Positions 27,270 to 36,727 of a stretch of DNA of 64,000 bases are shown piece by piece. The first letter of the stretch is position 1. Every line of letters starts with the position of its first letter. Position numbers and translations under genes: made by a program. The notes below the pieces were generated by a model that was not told where the DNA came from, ran no database searches, and saw nothing but the letters and a program-made list of their open reading frames with translations. The DNA comes from Lacihabitans soyangensis (lineage in GTDB: Bacteria > Bacteroidota > Bacteroidia > Cytophagales > Spirosomataceae): assembly GCF_024343775.1 (NCBI RefSeq), contig NZ_RJUF01000001.1:124001-188000 (forward strand). Direction: 5' to 3'.

Positions 27270-28367
27270 TCAATATATTTCTGTCAATTGTACTTTTCTT
27301 TGTTTTTCGACGTCTGCGTTATGATTTTCATAGATATTTTGTTTGGTATTCGATTTTAGCAACAACTGATTGGTATGTACGCCCTTACTTTTTAGATAGG
27401 TGGCAACTACTTGTGCCCTATATCTAGCCAAGGTGGCGTTAAGTTCTTCTTTACCAACGTTATCGGTGAAACCGGTAATGTTAATTCTGGCATCCAGTTT
27501 CTGTTGTAGATACCATGACAAGCTATCTAAAACCAATTTGTTTTCGGATTTTAACTCAAATTTACTTTGATCGAAATACAGATTTCTACTGCCGAAAGTG
27601 CTGTAAGGGAGATTGTTTTTTGCATCAATACTAGGTTCAGTTTTGTCTTCTTTTTCTGAGATTTCGGCTAGGACGTTCTGCTGGTCTAACTCTTGCATTA
27701 TTTCAGTTGGATAAGTATTTATATCCACAAAAGTTAAACCTCTGTTTGCTAAGAAATTATCTTCTTGAATTATTTCATTTTTGGCATTTGTAGTAAGTAC
27801 TTTATGCTGATTTCGAAGTGATTTTTCGAAGATTGGATAATTAGTGCTTTGTTTATTCTCGACAAGAATTGTAAAATCCATATTTCTAAATATTGTGTCT
27901 TTTCTTACTGTCAAAAGTTTATATTTGTTTCCTTTTTGATGTGTAATAGGAAGACAAAAAATCAAGAGGTCTTTAAATTGTAACTGGTAAAAGACCCCTT
28001 TACTACTAATACTGAAGTTGGCTAAGCTTGTTTTGTTAAACCTCCCAACAAAGTGAACAGGAAAAGTAACAACATCATAACCCGCACTTTCAAAAATCAA
28101 TGCTTGTATATCCGTTGGCAGTTTGAAATCGAAAAGGTTCTTAGTATCCGTTTCTGCCAAATGTATCTTTTGACCATCTTTGATGCCATAAACCTGTGTT
28201 TTTAGATCAACTCCGTTGCTGTCATCCCAGAAGCTACCTTTAATATTGACTTTTTGCGAAAAGGCCGAGCTGGCCGTGACCAATAGAAAAAGAAGAAGTA
28301 TTAGATTGTTTTTAGCAAAGAAAGATGCGGATTGTTTTTTCAAAAAATTAGACATAACTCTGGACAT
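27270..28367 (-). CDS. OmpA-like outer-membrane/peptidoglycan-associated protein
   Basis: A 365-residue exported protein. The N-terminus has a positively charged start and a hydrophobic segment ending in SSAFSQ, a typical Bacteroidota signal peptide. Start is ATG at 28367, or four codons later at 28355. The last 110 residues are an OmpA/MotB peptidoglycan-binding domain, with a NITGFTDNVGKEELN stretch and ARYRAQVVATYLKSKGV. The middle region is unassigned. Downstream lies a copied terminator with a remnant of the GMC gene. Confidence 0.86.
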   Translation of the reverse strand: MSRVMSNFLKKQSASFFAKNNLILLLFLLVTASSAFSQKVNIKGSFWDDSNGVDLKTQVYGIKDGQKIHLAETDTKNLFDFKLPTDIQALIFESAGYDVVTFPVHFVGRFNKTSLANFSISSKGVFYQLQFKDLLIFCLPITHQKGNKYKLLTVRKDTIFRNMDFTILVENKQSTNYPIFEKSLRNQHKVLTTNAKNEIIQEDNFLANRGLTFVDINTYPTEIMQELDQQNVLAEISEKEDKTEPSIDAKNNLPYSTFGSRNLYFDQSKFELKSENKLVLDSLSWYLQQKLDARINITGFTDNVGKEELNATLARYRAQVVATYLKSKGVHTNQLLLKSNTKQNIYENHNADVEKQRKVQLTEIY

Positions 28368-28514
28368 TGTAATGAATTGTTTAGCGATTGGAAATTAAAA
28401 TTTAGGCCCGTCTGAGTACCATTTGTCGAAAGTAAATAATATCTATCGAAAATCAAAAAAGAACAAATAGTTTTTGACTAAATTATTAGTTAAAAAAAAC
28501 TAAGCATTTCAAAC

Positions 28515-28541
28515 AAAAAAAAGCCACCCCAAGAGGTGGCT
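28515..28541 (-). terminator. terminator of the GMC oxidoreductase gene
   Basis: AGCCACC (28522-28528) pairs with GGTGGCT (28535-28541), with a run of A before it that gives U on the minus-strand transcript. It is a duplicate of the hairpin at 27131-27158. Confidence 0.9.
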
Positions 28542-28565
28542 TTCAATTATTTACAGAAAAAATCC

Positions 28566-30272
28566 TTACAGATTCATCTTCTTTAATTCTTTCACAGCAA
28601 AGTCTGCCGCTCTGGCTGTAAGTGCCATATAAGTCAACGACGGGTTTACGCAAGATGCTGATACCATGGCTGCTCCGTCTGTAACGAATACGTTTGGTGC
28701 TCCCCACACTTGGTTGTTTGCGTTCAGAACCGAAGTTTTGGCGTCTCTACCCATTCTGGCAGTTCCCATTTCGTGAATACCGATACCTGGTGCTTTTTCT
28801 TTGTCATGGTAAGTGGTCACGTTTTTCACGCCAGCGGCTTCAAGCATGTCTTTTGCCTCCTTTTCCATGGCCTCTCTCATTTTCCACTCGTTTTTACCCC
28901 AAGCTGCATCAAAATCGATAATCGGTAAGCCCCATTTATCTTTTTTGTCTGTTAGCGTAAATTTATTGGTTGGATCTGGAAGAGTTTCCCCAAAGCCCAT
29001 GATATTAACACTCCATGGACCTGGTTTGGTTTGTGCATTTTTGAAACCAGCACCAAAGCCTTGCTCGTCTTCGGCTCTTCCACGAGATGCTCCGCCTTGG
29101 TAACCGAATCCACGTAAGAAATCACGTTTATCATTGCCCCAGTTGGTAAAACGTGGAATGTAGATACCGTTTGGTCTTCTTCCATAATAATACATGTCGT
29201 CGAAACCTTCCCAAGTACCTGTAGCTCCTACACCCAAGTGGTGGTCCATGATGTTTCTTCCCAGTTGGTCCGATGCATTTCCAAGTCCATTTGGGTGAGT
29301 TTTTGATTTTGATTGCATCATAATCCAAGCTGAATTCACAGCAGATGCATTCAAGAATATAATTTTTGCAAAGTATTCTACCTCTTCCTTTGTGTTCTGG
29401 TCAATGGCTTTAACACCTGTGGCTTTGCCTTTTTCATCATCAAATATTACCGAGTAAACGATTTTATCATTTACTAAAGTAAGATTGTTGGTTTTCATGG
29501 CCGCCGGAATAGTCGCCGATTGGCTACTGAAGTAAGCACCATAAGGACAACCTCTCATACAACGGTTTCTGAATTGGCATTTGCCACGACCAAGAGCAGT
29601 TTGCTCTTCGGTAGGAGCCGTAAGGTGAGCCACACGACCTACAATTATCTTACGTCCAGCAAATTTACTTTCTACGCCTTTTTTTACCTCACGCTCAACA
29701 CAGTTAAGCTCCATAGCTGGCTGAAAATGACTATCTGGCAATACATCCAAACCTTCTTTCGAGCCGCTAATTCCCGCAAATTTCTCCACGTACTCATACC
29801 AAGGTGCCAAGTCTTTGTAGCGTATTGGCCAGTCAATACCCACGCCTTCTTCAAGGTTGGCAGTGAAGTCACGCTCGTTCCATCTGTAGCTTTGGCGGCC
29901 CCAAAGCAAGGAACGTCCTCCTGTATGATAACCTCTGATCCAGTCGAAACGACGAGTTTCTTCATATGGATTATCTATATCTTTCTCAAAGAAATGTCTG
30001 TGTTCTTCATTGGCCGTGTAGCCAGTTCTATAACCTGCCCAGTAGTCTTTTTTTACTTGGTCTGTTACTCGGCCACGGTGTTCAAATTCCCAAGACTCTT
30101 TCATTGCTGTGGTGTAATCAGTTACGTGTTTTACGTCTCTACCACGGTCTATCATCAATACTTTAAGTCCTTTTTCTGTAAGTTCTTTGGCAGCCCAACC
30201 TCCTGAAATACCTGTACCAACCACAATGGCATCGTATGTTACAGACTCTTTGCCTTTACCTTGTAAATTCAT
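28566..30272 (-). CDS. GMC-family FAD-dependent oxidoreductase
   Basis: A 568-residue protein. The N-terminal FAD motif is VVGTGISGGWAAKELTEKG. A glucose-methanol-choline signature follows (YHTGGRSLLWGRQSYRW), then CQFRNRCMRGCPYGAYFSS, a cysteine cluster typical of the gluconate-dehydrogenase-like subgroup. C-terminal catalytic region: GIHEMGTARMG and TDGAAMVSASCVNPSLT. It oxidises a sugar or polyol at the periplasmic side, probably exported through its Tat-signal partner encoded just upstream (30301-30939). The substrate is not predictable. Its 3' tail and terminator are duplicated at 27126-27229. Confidence 0.9.
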   Translation of the reverse strand: MNLQGKGKESVTYDAIVVGTGISGGWAAKELTEKGLKVLMIDRGRDVKHVTDYTTAMKESWEFEHRGRVTDQVKKDYWAGYRTGYTANEEHRHFFEKDIDNPYEETRRFDWIRGYHTGGRSLLWGRQSYRWNERDFTANLEEGVGIDWPIRYKDLAPWYEYVEKFAGISGSKEGLDVLPDSHFQPAMELNCVEREVKKGVESKFAGRKIIVGRVAHLTAPTEEQTALGRGKCQFRNRCMRGCPYGAYFSSQSATIPAAMKTNNLTLVNDKIVYSVIFDDEKGKATGVKAIDQNTKEEVEYFAKIIFLNASAVNSAWIMMQSKSKTHPNGLGNASDQLGRNIMDHHLGVGATGTWEGFDDMYYYGRRPNGIYIPRFTNWGNDKRDFLRGFGYQGGASRGRAEDEQGFGAGFKNAQTKPGPWSVNIMGFGETLPDPTNKFTLTDKKDKWGLPIIDFDAAWGKNEWKMREAMEKEAKDMLEAAGVKNVTTYHDKEKAPGIGIHEMGTARMGRDAKTSVLNANNQVWGAPNVFVTDGAAMVSASCVNPSLTYMALTARAADFAVKELKKMNL

Positions 30273-30300
30273 TTTTTATTTATAATAGGTTGATTAATAA

Positions 30301-30939
30301 TTAAATAGCATACGCTTTTTGACCAGGCTCCATTTTTATACAGCCGTCGTATCTACCCGGAATCGGCACAAAGTCAAGCGTTTGGGTTGCCCCTGGTTCT
30401 GAAGTGAAAAAACCAAATACCGTCAATTCTTTCATCAGGTTAAAGAATGGAACAGGTGGTTCAACTTTTTTACTTGTATTTTCTTTGGTTAAGCCAGATT
30501 CTGAGTCCACTTGTTTGGCTTTTTTCTCAGTATTTTCACTTTCTGCCTTAGCCTTGTCTCTCATGGTAGCTATTACTTGGATTTTTTTATCTGCTGCTAA
30601 AGCAACAAATGCAGAACCAAGCTTTTTTGATTCGGCTTCAACGTCTTCCAACCCTTTTATGAAATGCTGTTGTTGAGCTTCGGTGTAACAGTCTTTTAAC
30701 ATCATTTCTACAAATGGACCCACGCCAGCGTCTTTTGCACCTGGAGTGTCAGTTTTAGGAATGATTACCTCGGCTATTTCCGCAACCAATGCTTGGAAGT
30801 CTTTGGTTAAACTAAATGCAGCTCCTGATGTTGCATCGCCAGATGCTTTGCAACCATTCAAAATTGCCATCATGGTTGGGGCAGAAACTACTCCTCCCAT
30901 CATCAGGGCAACTCTCTGTAATGCGTCTCTTCTTTTCAA
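30301..30939 (-). CDS. gluconate 2-dehydrogenase subunit 3-like protein (Tat-type lipoprotein)
   Basis: About 212 residues from a TTG start at 30939. The N-terminus reads KRRDALQRVALMMGG, a twin-arginine signal, and ends in LNGC, a lipobox-like cysteine. The mature part has the TPGAKDAGVGPFVEMML motif of the family, which partners GMC dehydrogenases and escorts them across the membrane. The frame stays open to 31044, but the extra residues are not conserved-looking and lie across the likely promoter, so the TTG is preferred. 28 bases separate it from the GMC gene, an obvious operon. Confidence 0.85.
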   Translation of the reverse strand: MKRRDALQRVALMMGGVVSAPTMMAILNGCKASGDATSGAAFSLTKDFQALVAEIAEVIIPKTDTPGAKDAGVGPFVEMMLKDCYTEAQQQHFIKGLEDVEAESKKLGSAFVALAADKKIQVIATMRDKAKAESENTEKKAKQVDSESGLTKENTSKKVEPPVPFFNLMKELTVFGFFTSEPGATQTLDFVPIPGRYDGCIKMEPGQKAYAI

Positions 30940-30977
30940 TTTAATAAAATTATAAGGTTGTAAAATAAAATCGCTCC

Positions 30978-31008
30978 TAAAAATAGTAAGTAAAATCAGG
31001 CCAGCAAA
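30978..31008 (-). promoter_or_regulatory. promoter of the GMC/subunit-3 operon
   Basis: On the minus strand, TTTG (31005-31008) and TATTTTTA (30978-30985) are separated by 19 bases. This is close to the Bacteroidota TTTG-N19-TAnnTTTG pattern with one mismatch. The transcript start would be near 30971, about 30 bases before the TTG start. Confidence 0.45.
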
Positions 31009-31073
31009 GAAAAAAGAATCAAATTCTCGTTTTTGAAAACACAAACGGTTAGAATATTTTTCAAGTATTTATT

Positions 31074-33755
31074 TTACCCAAAAATCAACTCCTTTGCTTT
31101 GTTAATGGCATTGGTTAATCCTTCCGCATCGCTTCCGCCTGCTGTGGCGAAATGTGGTTGACCACCACCGCCACCTTTCATGGCTTTTGCTGCTTCTCTT
31201 ACCGTATTGCCAGCATTCAGACTTTTTTCAGCAACCAAAGTCTCGTCAATCATAACTGCCAAACTCGGCTTTTGGTTTATGATTGTACCTAATATCACCA
31301 CGGCATTTTCCATGTGTTTTTTGAGGTCATAGGCCAATTGTCTTAAACTGTCAGCCGAAGGTACTTCCACTTTTTCGGCAATGAACATGATATCACCATT
31401 CTTTTGGATTTTGCCCAAAAGTTCAGTTTTGATTACCTGCAATTTTTCGTTTTCAAGACTTTCAATTTTCCTTTGCAATTGGTTCTTTTCTTCGATTAAG
31501 GCCTCAATTGCTTTTGGCAAATCTACAGCACCCTTGAGTAAACCTTTTATTTGTTCCAAAGTTTCGCCTTGTTTTCTCATCATTTCTAAGGCTTTCTTGC
31601 CTGTGATGGCCTCTACACGGCGTACACCAGCGGAAACAGAACCTTCTGATATGAATTTAAAAAGTCCGATTTCGCCCGTGGCCGGCACATGGGTTCCACC
31701 ACAAAGTTCTACGGAAAAATTGGGGTCAAAAGTAATTACACGCACGAAATCACCATATTTTTCACCAAAAGTGGCGGTAGCTCCAAAATTCATGGCTTCG
31801 GCAATCGGCACGTTACGTTTTTCGTCCAACGCTATATTTTCTCTGATTTTTTCATTGACTATGTCTTCAATTTGTAGCAATTCTTCATCAGTTACCTTAG
31901 AGAAATGCGAGAAGTCAAAACGGGTTACTTCGTCGTTTTGGTAAGATCCTCGTTGCACTACATGGTTACCTAAGACTTTACGCATGGCCGATAGCATCAA
32001 GTGGGTAGCGGTATGGTTTTTCTCAATATCCTTCCTTCTTTCAGAATCTATTTTGGCAAAAACATTGATAGGAGTTTGGGTTTGTTCCAAGACGTCCACC
32101 ATTTTGCTATTTTTGGTAATATGTACAAAAAGGTCGTTTTCCTTTTTAGTATCTATCACTTGTAAGGTGTGGTTCTGACCATTCAGTTCAAAAGTAATGG
32201 TTCCCACATCACCGACTTGACCACCCATTTCAGCATAAAAAGGCGTTTGATCCAACACAATATGCAATTCATCCCCAGCCTTTGTTTTTACGGAACGATA
32301 TTTCATCAATTGAGCTGGTGATTCTTCAAAATCATAGCCTAAAAACTCTACACCGTCTACATCACCCAATTCTATCCAATCGGCTGCTTCTTTGGTAGCA
32401 TCTTTACGACTTCTGGCTTTTTGTTCGGCCAAAGCACTCTTAAAGCCTTCTTCGTCTATCGCAAATCCTTTTTCACGAGCAATCAATGCCGTAAGGTCAA
32501 CCGGGAAGCCGAAAGTGTCAGAAAGTTCGAATACTGTGTTGCCGTCTAATGTTTTGGTTTCGATGGTTTTGGCATCTGCAAAAATGTGATCCAATCTTTT
32601 CAAACCTAGTTCCAATGTACGCAAGAAAGTTTTTTCCTCTTCTTCCACCACTTTGGTTACAAAATCTACCTGAGCGTGTAATTCCGGGAACACGTACTCA
32701 AATTGAGTAGCCAAAACAGGTACCAATTTGCACATAAATGGCTCTCTGAAATCTAAATATGAATATCCATAACGAACGGCTCTTCTCAATATTCGGCGGA
32801 TGACATAGCCTGCTTTGGCATTAGACGGTAATTGTCCATCGGCAATGGCAAAACTCACGGCTCTCAAGTGATCTGAGATTACTCTCATGGCCACATCTAC
32901 GTAGTTATCTGAACGTAAAGTGCCATTTACACCATATTTTTTGCCTGAAAGTTCTTCTATTACCGAAATGGTATTTTGAAAAATATCAGTATCGTAGTTT
33001 GATTTTTTGCCTTGAATGGCCATACAAAGACGCTCAAAACCCATTCCAGTGTCTACATGTTTGGCAGGAAGCGGTAGGAGAGAGCCATCGGCTTTACGCT
33101 CAAACTGCATAAAGACGTTGTTCCAGATTTCTACCACTTGAGGATGATCGTTGTTAACCAATTCTTTACCTCCTATAATGTCAATTTCCTCTTGGTTACG
33201 GAGGTCAATGTGGATTTCAGAGCATGGGCCACATGGACCGATATCGCCCATTTCCCAGAAATTGTCTTTTTTGTTTCCTAGAATGATTCTGTCCTCATCA
33301 CCGATGATTTCTTTCCAAATGTCAAATGCTTCTTGGTCAAACGGAACACCATCTTTTTCATCTCCTTGAAAAACAGATACATAGATTCTGTCTTTAGGTA
33401 ATTTGTAAACTTCTGTCAACAATTCCCACGACCAAGTTAAAGCTTCTTTTTTAAAATAATCGCCAAAAGACCAGTTGCCCAACATCTCGAACATGGTGTG
33501 GTGGTAAGTGTCGAAACCTACTTCTTCCAAGTCGTTGTGTTTACCACTTACTCGCAGGCATTTCTGGGTGTCGGCTATTCTAGATTTTGGCGGAGTACCA
33601 TTGCCCAAGAAAAAGTCCTTAAACTGAGCCATTCCTGAGTTGTTGAACATCAAGGTAGGGTCGTTTTTAGCCACCAATGGGGCAGAAGGAACAATTAAAT
33701 GGCCTTTTGAAACAAAAAAATCTAAGAATGCTTTCCTGATCTGATGCGAAGTCAT
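31074..33755 (-). CDS. alaS: alanyl-tRNA synthetase
   Basis: An 893-residue class II synthetase, standard length. The catalytic core occupies about the first 450 residues (FVSKGHLIVPSAPLV near the start, then GMAQFKDFFLG). The editing domain carries the zinc ligands HTATHLM and CGGTH, and the C-terminal DHHA1/C-Ala domain ends in GGGGGQPHFATAGG. It charges tRNA-Ala. Single gene, divergent from the LRR gene; a -7 element lies at 33790-33797. Confidence 0.98.
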   Translation of the reverse strand: MTSHQIRKAFLDFFVSKGHLIVPSAPLVAKNDPTLMFNNSGMAQFKDFFLGNGTPPKSRIADTQKCLRVSGKHNDLEEVGFDTYHHTMFEMLGNWSFGDYFKKEALTWSWELLTEVYKLPKDRIYVSVFQGDEKDGVPFDQEAFDIWKEIIGDEDRIILGNKKDNFWEMGDIGPCGPCSEIHIDLRNQEEIDIIGGKELVNNDHPQVVEIWNNVFMQFERKADGSLLPLPAKHVDTGMGFERLCMAIQGKKSNYDTDIFQNTISVIEELSGKKYGVNGTLRSDNYVDVAMRVISDHLRAVSFAIADGQLPSNAKAGYVIRRILRRAVRYGYSYLDFREPFMCKLVPVLATQFEYVFPELHAQVDFVTKVVEEEEKTFLRTLELGLKRLDHIFADAKTIETKTLDGNTVFELSDTFGFPVDLTALIAREKGFAIDEEGFKSALAEQKARSRKDATKEAADWIELGDVDGVEFLGYDFEESPAQLMKYRSVKTKAGDELHIVLDQTPFYAEMGGQVGDVGTITFELNGQNHTLQVIDTKKENDLFVHITKNSKMVDVLEQTQTPINVFAKIDSERRKDIEKNHTATHLMLSAMRKVLGNHVVQRGSYQNDEVTRFDFSHFSKVTDEELLQIEDIVNEKIRENIALDEKRNVPIAEAMNFGATATFGEKYGDFVRVITFDPNFSVELCGGTHVPATGEIGLFKFISEGSVSAGVRRVEAITGKKALEMMRKQGETLEQIKGLLKGAVDLPKAIEALIEEKNQLQRKIESLENEKLQVIKTELLGKIQKNGDIMFIAEKVEVPSADSLRQLAYDLKKHMENAVVILGTIINQKPSLAVMIDETLVAEKSLNAGNTVREAAKAMKGGGGGQPHFATAGGSDAEGLTNAINKAKELIFG

Positions 33756-33789
33756 ATAAAAAGTATATTTATTTCTGATAAAAGAGGTG

Positions 33790-33797
33790 CAAAATTA
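33790..33797 (-). promoter_or_regulatory. -7 element (TAATTTTG) of alaS
   Basis: Exact TAnnTTTG match on the minus strand, 34 bases upstream of the alaS ATG. No clear -33 partner is seen. Confidence 0.4.
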
Positions 33798-33888
33798 GAC
33801 TTTTTTGGTCATTTTAGGAATAATTCCTTGAATATTCTTTTAAAACTAAGAAATTAGTTTTAAGTTTAAATTCTAAACCAAAATCTCG

Positions 33889-35304
33889 ATGAAAACACTG
33901 CTTGTTTGTGCCTTTTTACAATTCTGCATCCTCACCAGTTTTTCTCAAAAAATCATATTCATAGAAAATCAAGAAGCTTATGACCGCTTACTAAAGTTTA
34001 AGACTAAGATTAAACCGGATGACGAAGTCAATAAAGGAATTTGGAAAAATAACGGTTTGGTGCAAAAGAGGCTAATGATATCCTTGAAAAGAGAAAATCA
34101 ATTTATACCGTTACAAAACCCTGAGGTTAGTTTAAATTATCACATTTATGTTAACAAAAACAATGTGGCTGATAGCCTAAAATACTATTTTGGGAGATAT
34201 GTTCAGACAATTGATGGTGGAAAAACAAGATTTGAATTTGAGTATTTCGACCCACAATCTAATACTTTAGCTATCCAATTAGATAAATTATTTAGAGATA
34301 TTTTGAAAAATACCAAATTCTATTATCATCCCATGCGTCCGTACGAAATTTCCGGAGGATTACGATTGAATCAGTATTTGTCAAAAAGTGAAAGTGCTGA
34401 ATACAGAGTATCAGAAATTTTAAAAACGAAAAAGAATACCGATAAGGTATTGAATTTGAGTCATTTGGGTTTGAAAAAACTTCCAAATGAGATATATGAT
34501 TTCAAAAATCTGGAAGAATTAGATTTGAGCAAAAATGAGTTTGAGGTATTTAGATTAAATGCCAAAAAGTTGCCAAAATTGAAGAAAATCGTTCTTTCGG
34601 AAAATTTGTTGAGCGAGAATTCGATAAAAATAAATAGGAATAAGCATGTGCAGATGCTCAGTTTGAGTGATAATGCATTTGAGGCTTTTCCGAAAAGAAT
34701 TCAAAGAAATAAAAGGCTGAAAGATATTCATTTGGCCAATAATTTTATTCAAAACACGATTGGCATTAGATTTAAAAAATTGAAGTCTCTCGAACTTCTG
34801 AATTTTTATAATAATCAAATCACTTCGCTCTCTGAGAATATTGGTCTACTTGAGAATCTCCAGATTTTGGACCTTTACCACAATCAGCTGAATTTCCTTC
34901 CTCAAAATATTGTAAATCTAAAAAACCTGCAAACATTGGCGGTTTCAAACAATAATCTTTGGGAATTTCCGAGTACGTTTCAAGAATTGCCCAACCTCAA
35001 AATATTGTATGCACACCATAACAAATTGAGCTTAGTTAATTTTTTACCTCCTAATATTGAAAATCTAGATTTGGGTTTTAATCTATTAGAATCGGTTCCT
35101 GCTGCACTCAAAACTGTGCCTCACCTGACCGATTTGGATATTTCAAACAATAAAATCACCTCTGGAGCCGAGGTATTGAAACAGATTCCAGACTTGAAAA
35201 AAGTATTTTTGGCATTGAACGATTTCGAATCTGACTCCACCAAATTTGCAGAACTCCAACAAATAATTGTAGATTTGAAAAAAAAATCGGTTAAGGTCAA
35301 ATGA
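33889..35304 (+). CDS. leucine-rich-repeat exported protein
   Basis: A 471-residue protein with a short signal peptide (LLVCAFLQFCILTSFSQ). Residues about 20-180 are an unassigned N-terminal domain. From about 185 to 450 there are roughly ten leucine-rich repeats of the bacterial type (for example LKKLPNEIYDFKNLEELDLS, then LQILDLYHNQLNFLPQNI). Probably a cell-surface or periplasmic protein-binding scaffold. The stop codon overlaps the start of the MerR-like gene by four bases. Confidence 0.85.
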   Translation: MKTLLVCAFLQFCILTSFSQKIIFIENQEAYDRLLKFKTKIKPDDEVNKGIWKNNGLVQKRLMISLKRENQFIPLQNPEVSLNYHIYVNKNNVADSLKYYFGRYVQTIDGGKTRFEFEYFDPQSNTLAIQLDKLFRDILKNTKFYYHPMRPYEISGGLRLNQYLSKSESAEYRVSEILKTKKNTDKVLNLSHLGLKKLPNEIYDFKNLEELDLSKNEFEVFRLNAKKLPKLKKIVLSENLLSENSIKINRNKHVQMLSLSDNAFEAFPKRIQRNKRLKDIHLANNFIQNTIGIRFKKLKSLELLNFYNNQITSLSENIGLLENLQILDLYHNQLNFLPQNIVNLKNLQTLAVSNNNLWEFPSTFQELPNLKILYAHHNKLSLVNFLPPNIENLDLGFNLLESVPAALKTVPHLTDLDISNNKITSGAEVLKQIPDLKKVFLALNDFESDSTKFAELQQIIVDLKKKSVKVK

Positions 35305-35612
35305 AATTGTTTTTTAGTACGGACGAAGTCGCACAACAATTGGAGATTCCGGTCACTACGGTGGATTTCTACGTTCGTACTTTTAGAATGAATATTTTGA
35401 AGGTAGGGAAAAACCGAAAATTCTCACATTCAGATATAGAAAAGCTTCAGAAAATTGTGGATTTGATTCACAAAGAAGGCTTTACCATAGACGGTGCTAA
35501 AGAAAAACTCAAAACCAAGGAGGTGAAAGAGTCTGTAAATGAGGAGGTGGTATCGCGTTTGAAAGAAATCAGAAAAACCCTAGAATATATAAAAGTAGGA
35601 TTAGAAAAGTGA
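35301..35612 (+). CDS. MerR-family helix-turn-helix protein
   Basis: A 103-residue protein. The N-terminal FSTDEVAQQLEIPVTTVDFYVR is a winged helix-turn-helix of the MerR type, followed by KFSHSDIEKLQKIVDLIHKEG and a coiled-coil-like lysine-rich tail. Small MerR-like proteins of this form sit next to dprA in many Bacteroidota. Start ATG overlaps the LRR gene stop by four bases, and dprA begins four bases after its stop, so it is co-transcribed with dprA. It has no visible effector domain. Confidence 0.85.
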   Translation: MKLFFSTDEVAQQLEIPVTTVDFYVRTFRMNILKVGKNRKFSHSDIEKLQKIVDLIHKEGFTIDGAKEKLKTKEVKESVNEEVVSRLKEIRKTLEYIKVGLEK

Positions 35613-35616
35613 ATCT

Positions 35617-36726
35617 ATGCAACAAGATTTGATATACGAAATTGCCTTGAGCAAAACCGAAGGCATTGGAGGTGTGATGTTTAAGCAGCTTCTCAATACT
35701 TTTGGAAGTGCCAAGGAGGTTTTTGAAACTCCTTCAGCCAAGCTTTTGAAAGTACCCAACATGGGTAAATTTACCCTTGCCAAAATCAAGGAAAATGAGG
35801 AAGCCCTCATTCAGGCAGAGACAATTGTTAGTCAGAGTGCCAAAAACAACATTAGAATTGTTACCTTTAAACAAGACGAATATCCCAAAAAACTTAAGGG
35901 GATTTTTGAAGCTCCACCGATTTTGTTTTTTAAAGGAAAAGGGCATTTGGAGTATCCAAAAACCTTGGCCATTGTCGGTACAAGAGATGCTTCGGATTAC
36001 GGAAAAAAATCTACGGAAGAAATTGTTGCTTCACTAAAAGAACACAATGTACAGATAGTGAGCGGTTTGGCTTACGGTATTGATATTGCTGCCCATAAAG
36101 CTGCTTTGAAAAACGGACTTTCAACAGTGGGCGTGCTGGCTAATAGTTTGGAGACCGTTTATCCGAGTTCTCATAAAAAAGTAGCTTTGGAGATAGAAGA
36201 AACTGGTCTTTTGATATCAGAACAGCCATTTGGTACTGAAACCAAACCCTCGTTTTTCGTGGCCCGAAATAGAATAATTGCAGCTTTGGCCGATGCAACG
36301 ATAGTGGTAGAATCTGCTCGAAAGGGCGGTTCAATGGTGACTGCTGAATACGCTAACAATTACAATAAGGAGGTTTTTGCGATACCCGGCGGCATTTTTA
36401 ATAAATATTCTGAAGGACCTAATTACTTGGTATCGAACAACAAAGCCCAGATTTTTACCAATACCCAAGATTTTGTGGAATGGATGAAATGGGATACTGA
36501 CAATCAGGAAGTTAAGGTGGTTGAAAAGGAAGTATTAGACCTTTCAAAATATACGCAAGAAGAAAGCAAAGTGCTCAGTTTGTTGATGCAAAACGGCGAA
36601 ATGCTCATTGATGATCTCAGTTGGCACTCACAGATCCATCTCAACAAATTGGCATCTATTTTATTAAATCTCGAATTTGCTGATTTGGTGAAACAAAGTC
36701 CGGGTAAAAAGTTTGCACTTCGTTAA
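35617..36726 (+). CDS. dprA: DNA processing protein DprA
   Basis: A 369-residue protein. The N-terminal SAM-like/HhH region is followed by the Rossmann-like DprA core with VSGLAYGIDIAAHKAAL, then ARNRIIAALADATIVVES and GSMVTAEYANNY. A C-terminal winged-helix region (about 300-369) is present. It loads RecA on incoming single-stranded DNA in natural transformation. Co-translated with the MerR-like gene. Ends two bases before the convergent membrane-protein gene with no terminator between. Confidence 0.95.
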   Translation: MQQDLIYEIALSKTEGIGGVMFKQLLNTFGSAKEVFETPSAKLLKVPNMGKFTLAKIKENEEALIQAETIVSQSAKNNIRIVTFKQDEYPKKLKGIFEAPPILFFKGKGHLEYPKTLAIVGTRDASDYGKKSTEEIVASLKEHNVQIVSGLAYGIDIAAHKAALKNGLSTVGVLANSLETVYPSSHKKVALEIEETGLLISEQPFGTETKPSFFVARNRIIAALADATIVVESARKGGSMVTAEYANNYNKEVFAIPGGIFNKYSEGPNYLVSNNKAQIFTNTQDFVEWMKWDTDNQEVKVVEKEVLDLSKYTQEESKVLSLLMQNGEMLIDDLSWHSQIHLNKLASILLNLEFADLVKQSPGKKFALR

Positions 36727-36727
36727 T

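Noticed and set aside
29520-30206. 228-codon plus-strand open frame inside the GMC gene
   Set aside because: Antisense shadow of a strong coding region with FAD and GMC motifs.
31381-31944. 187-codon plus-strand open frame inside alaS
   Set aside because: Antisense to conserved alanyl-tRNA synthetase domains.
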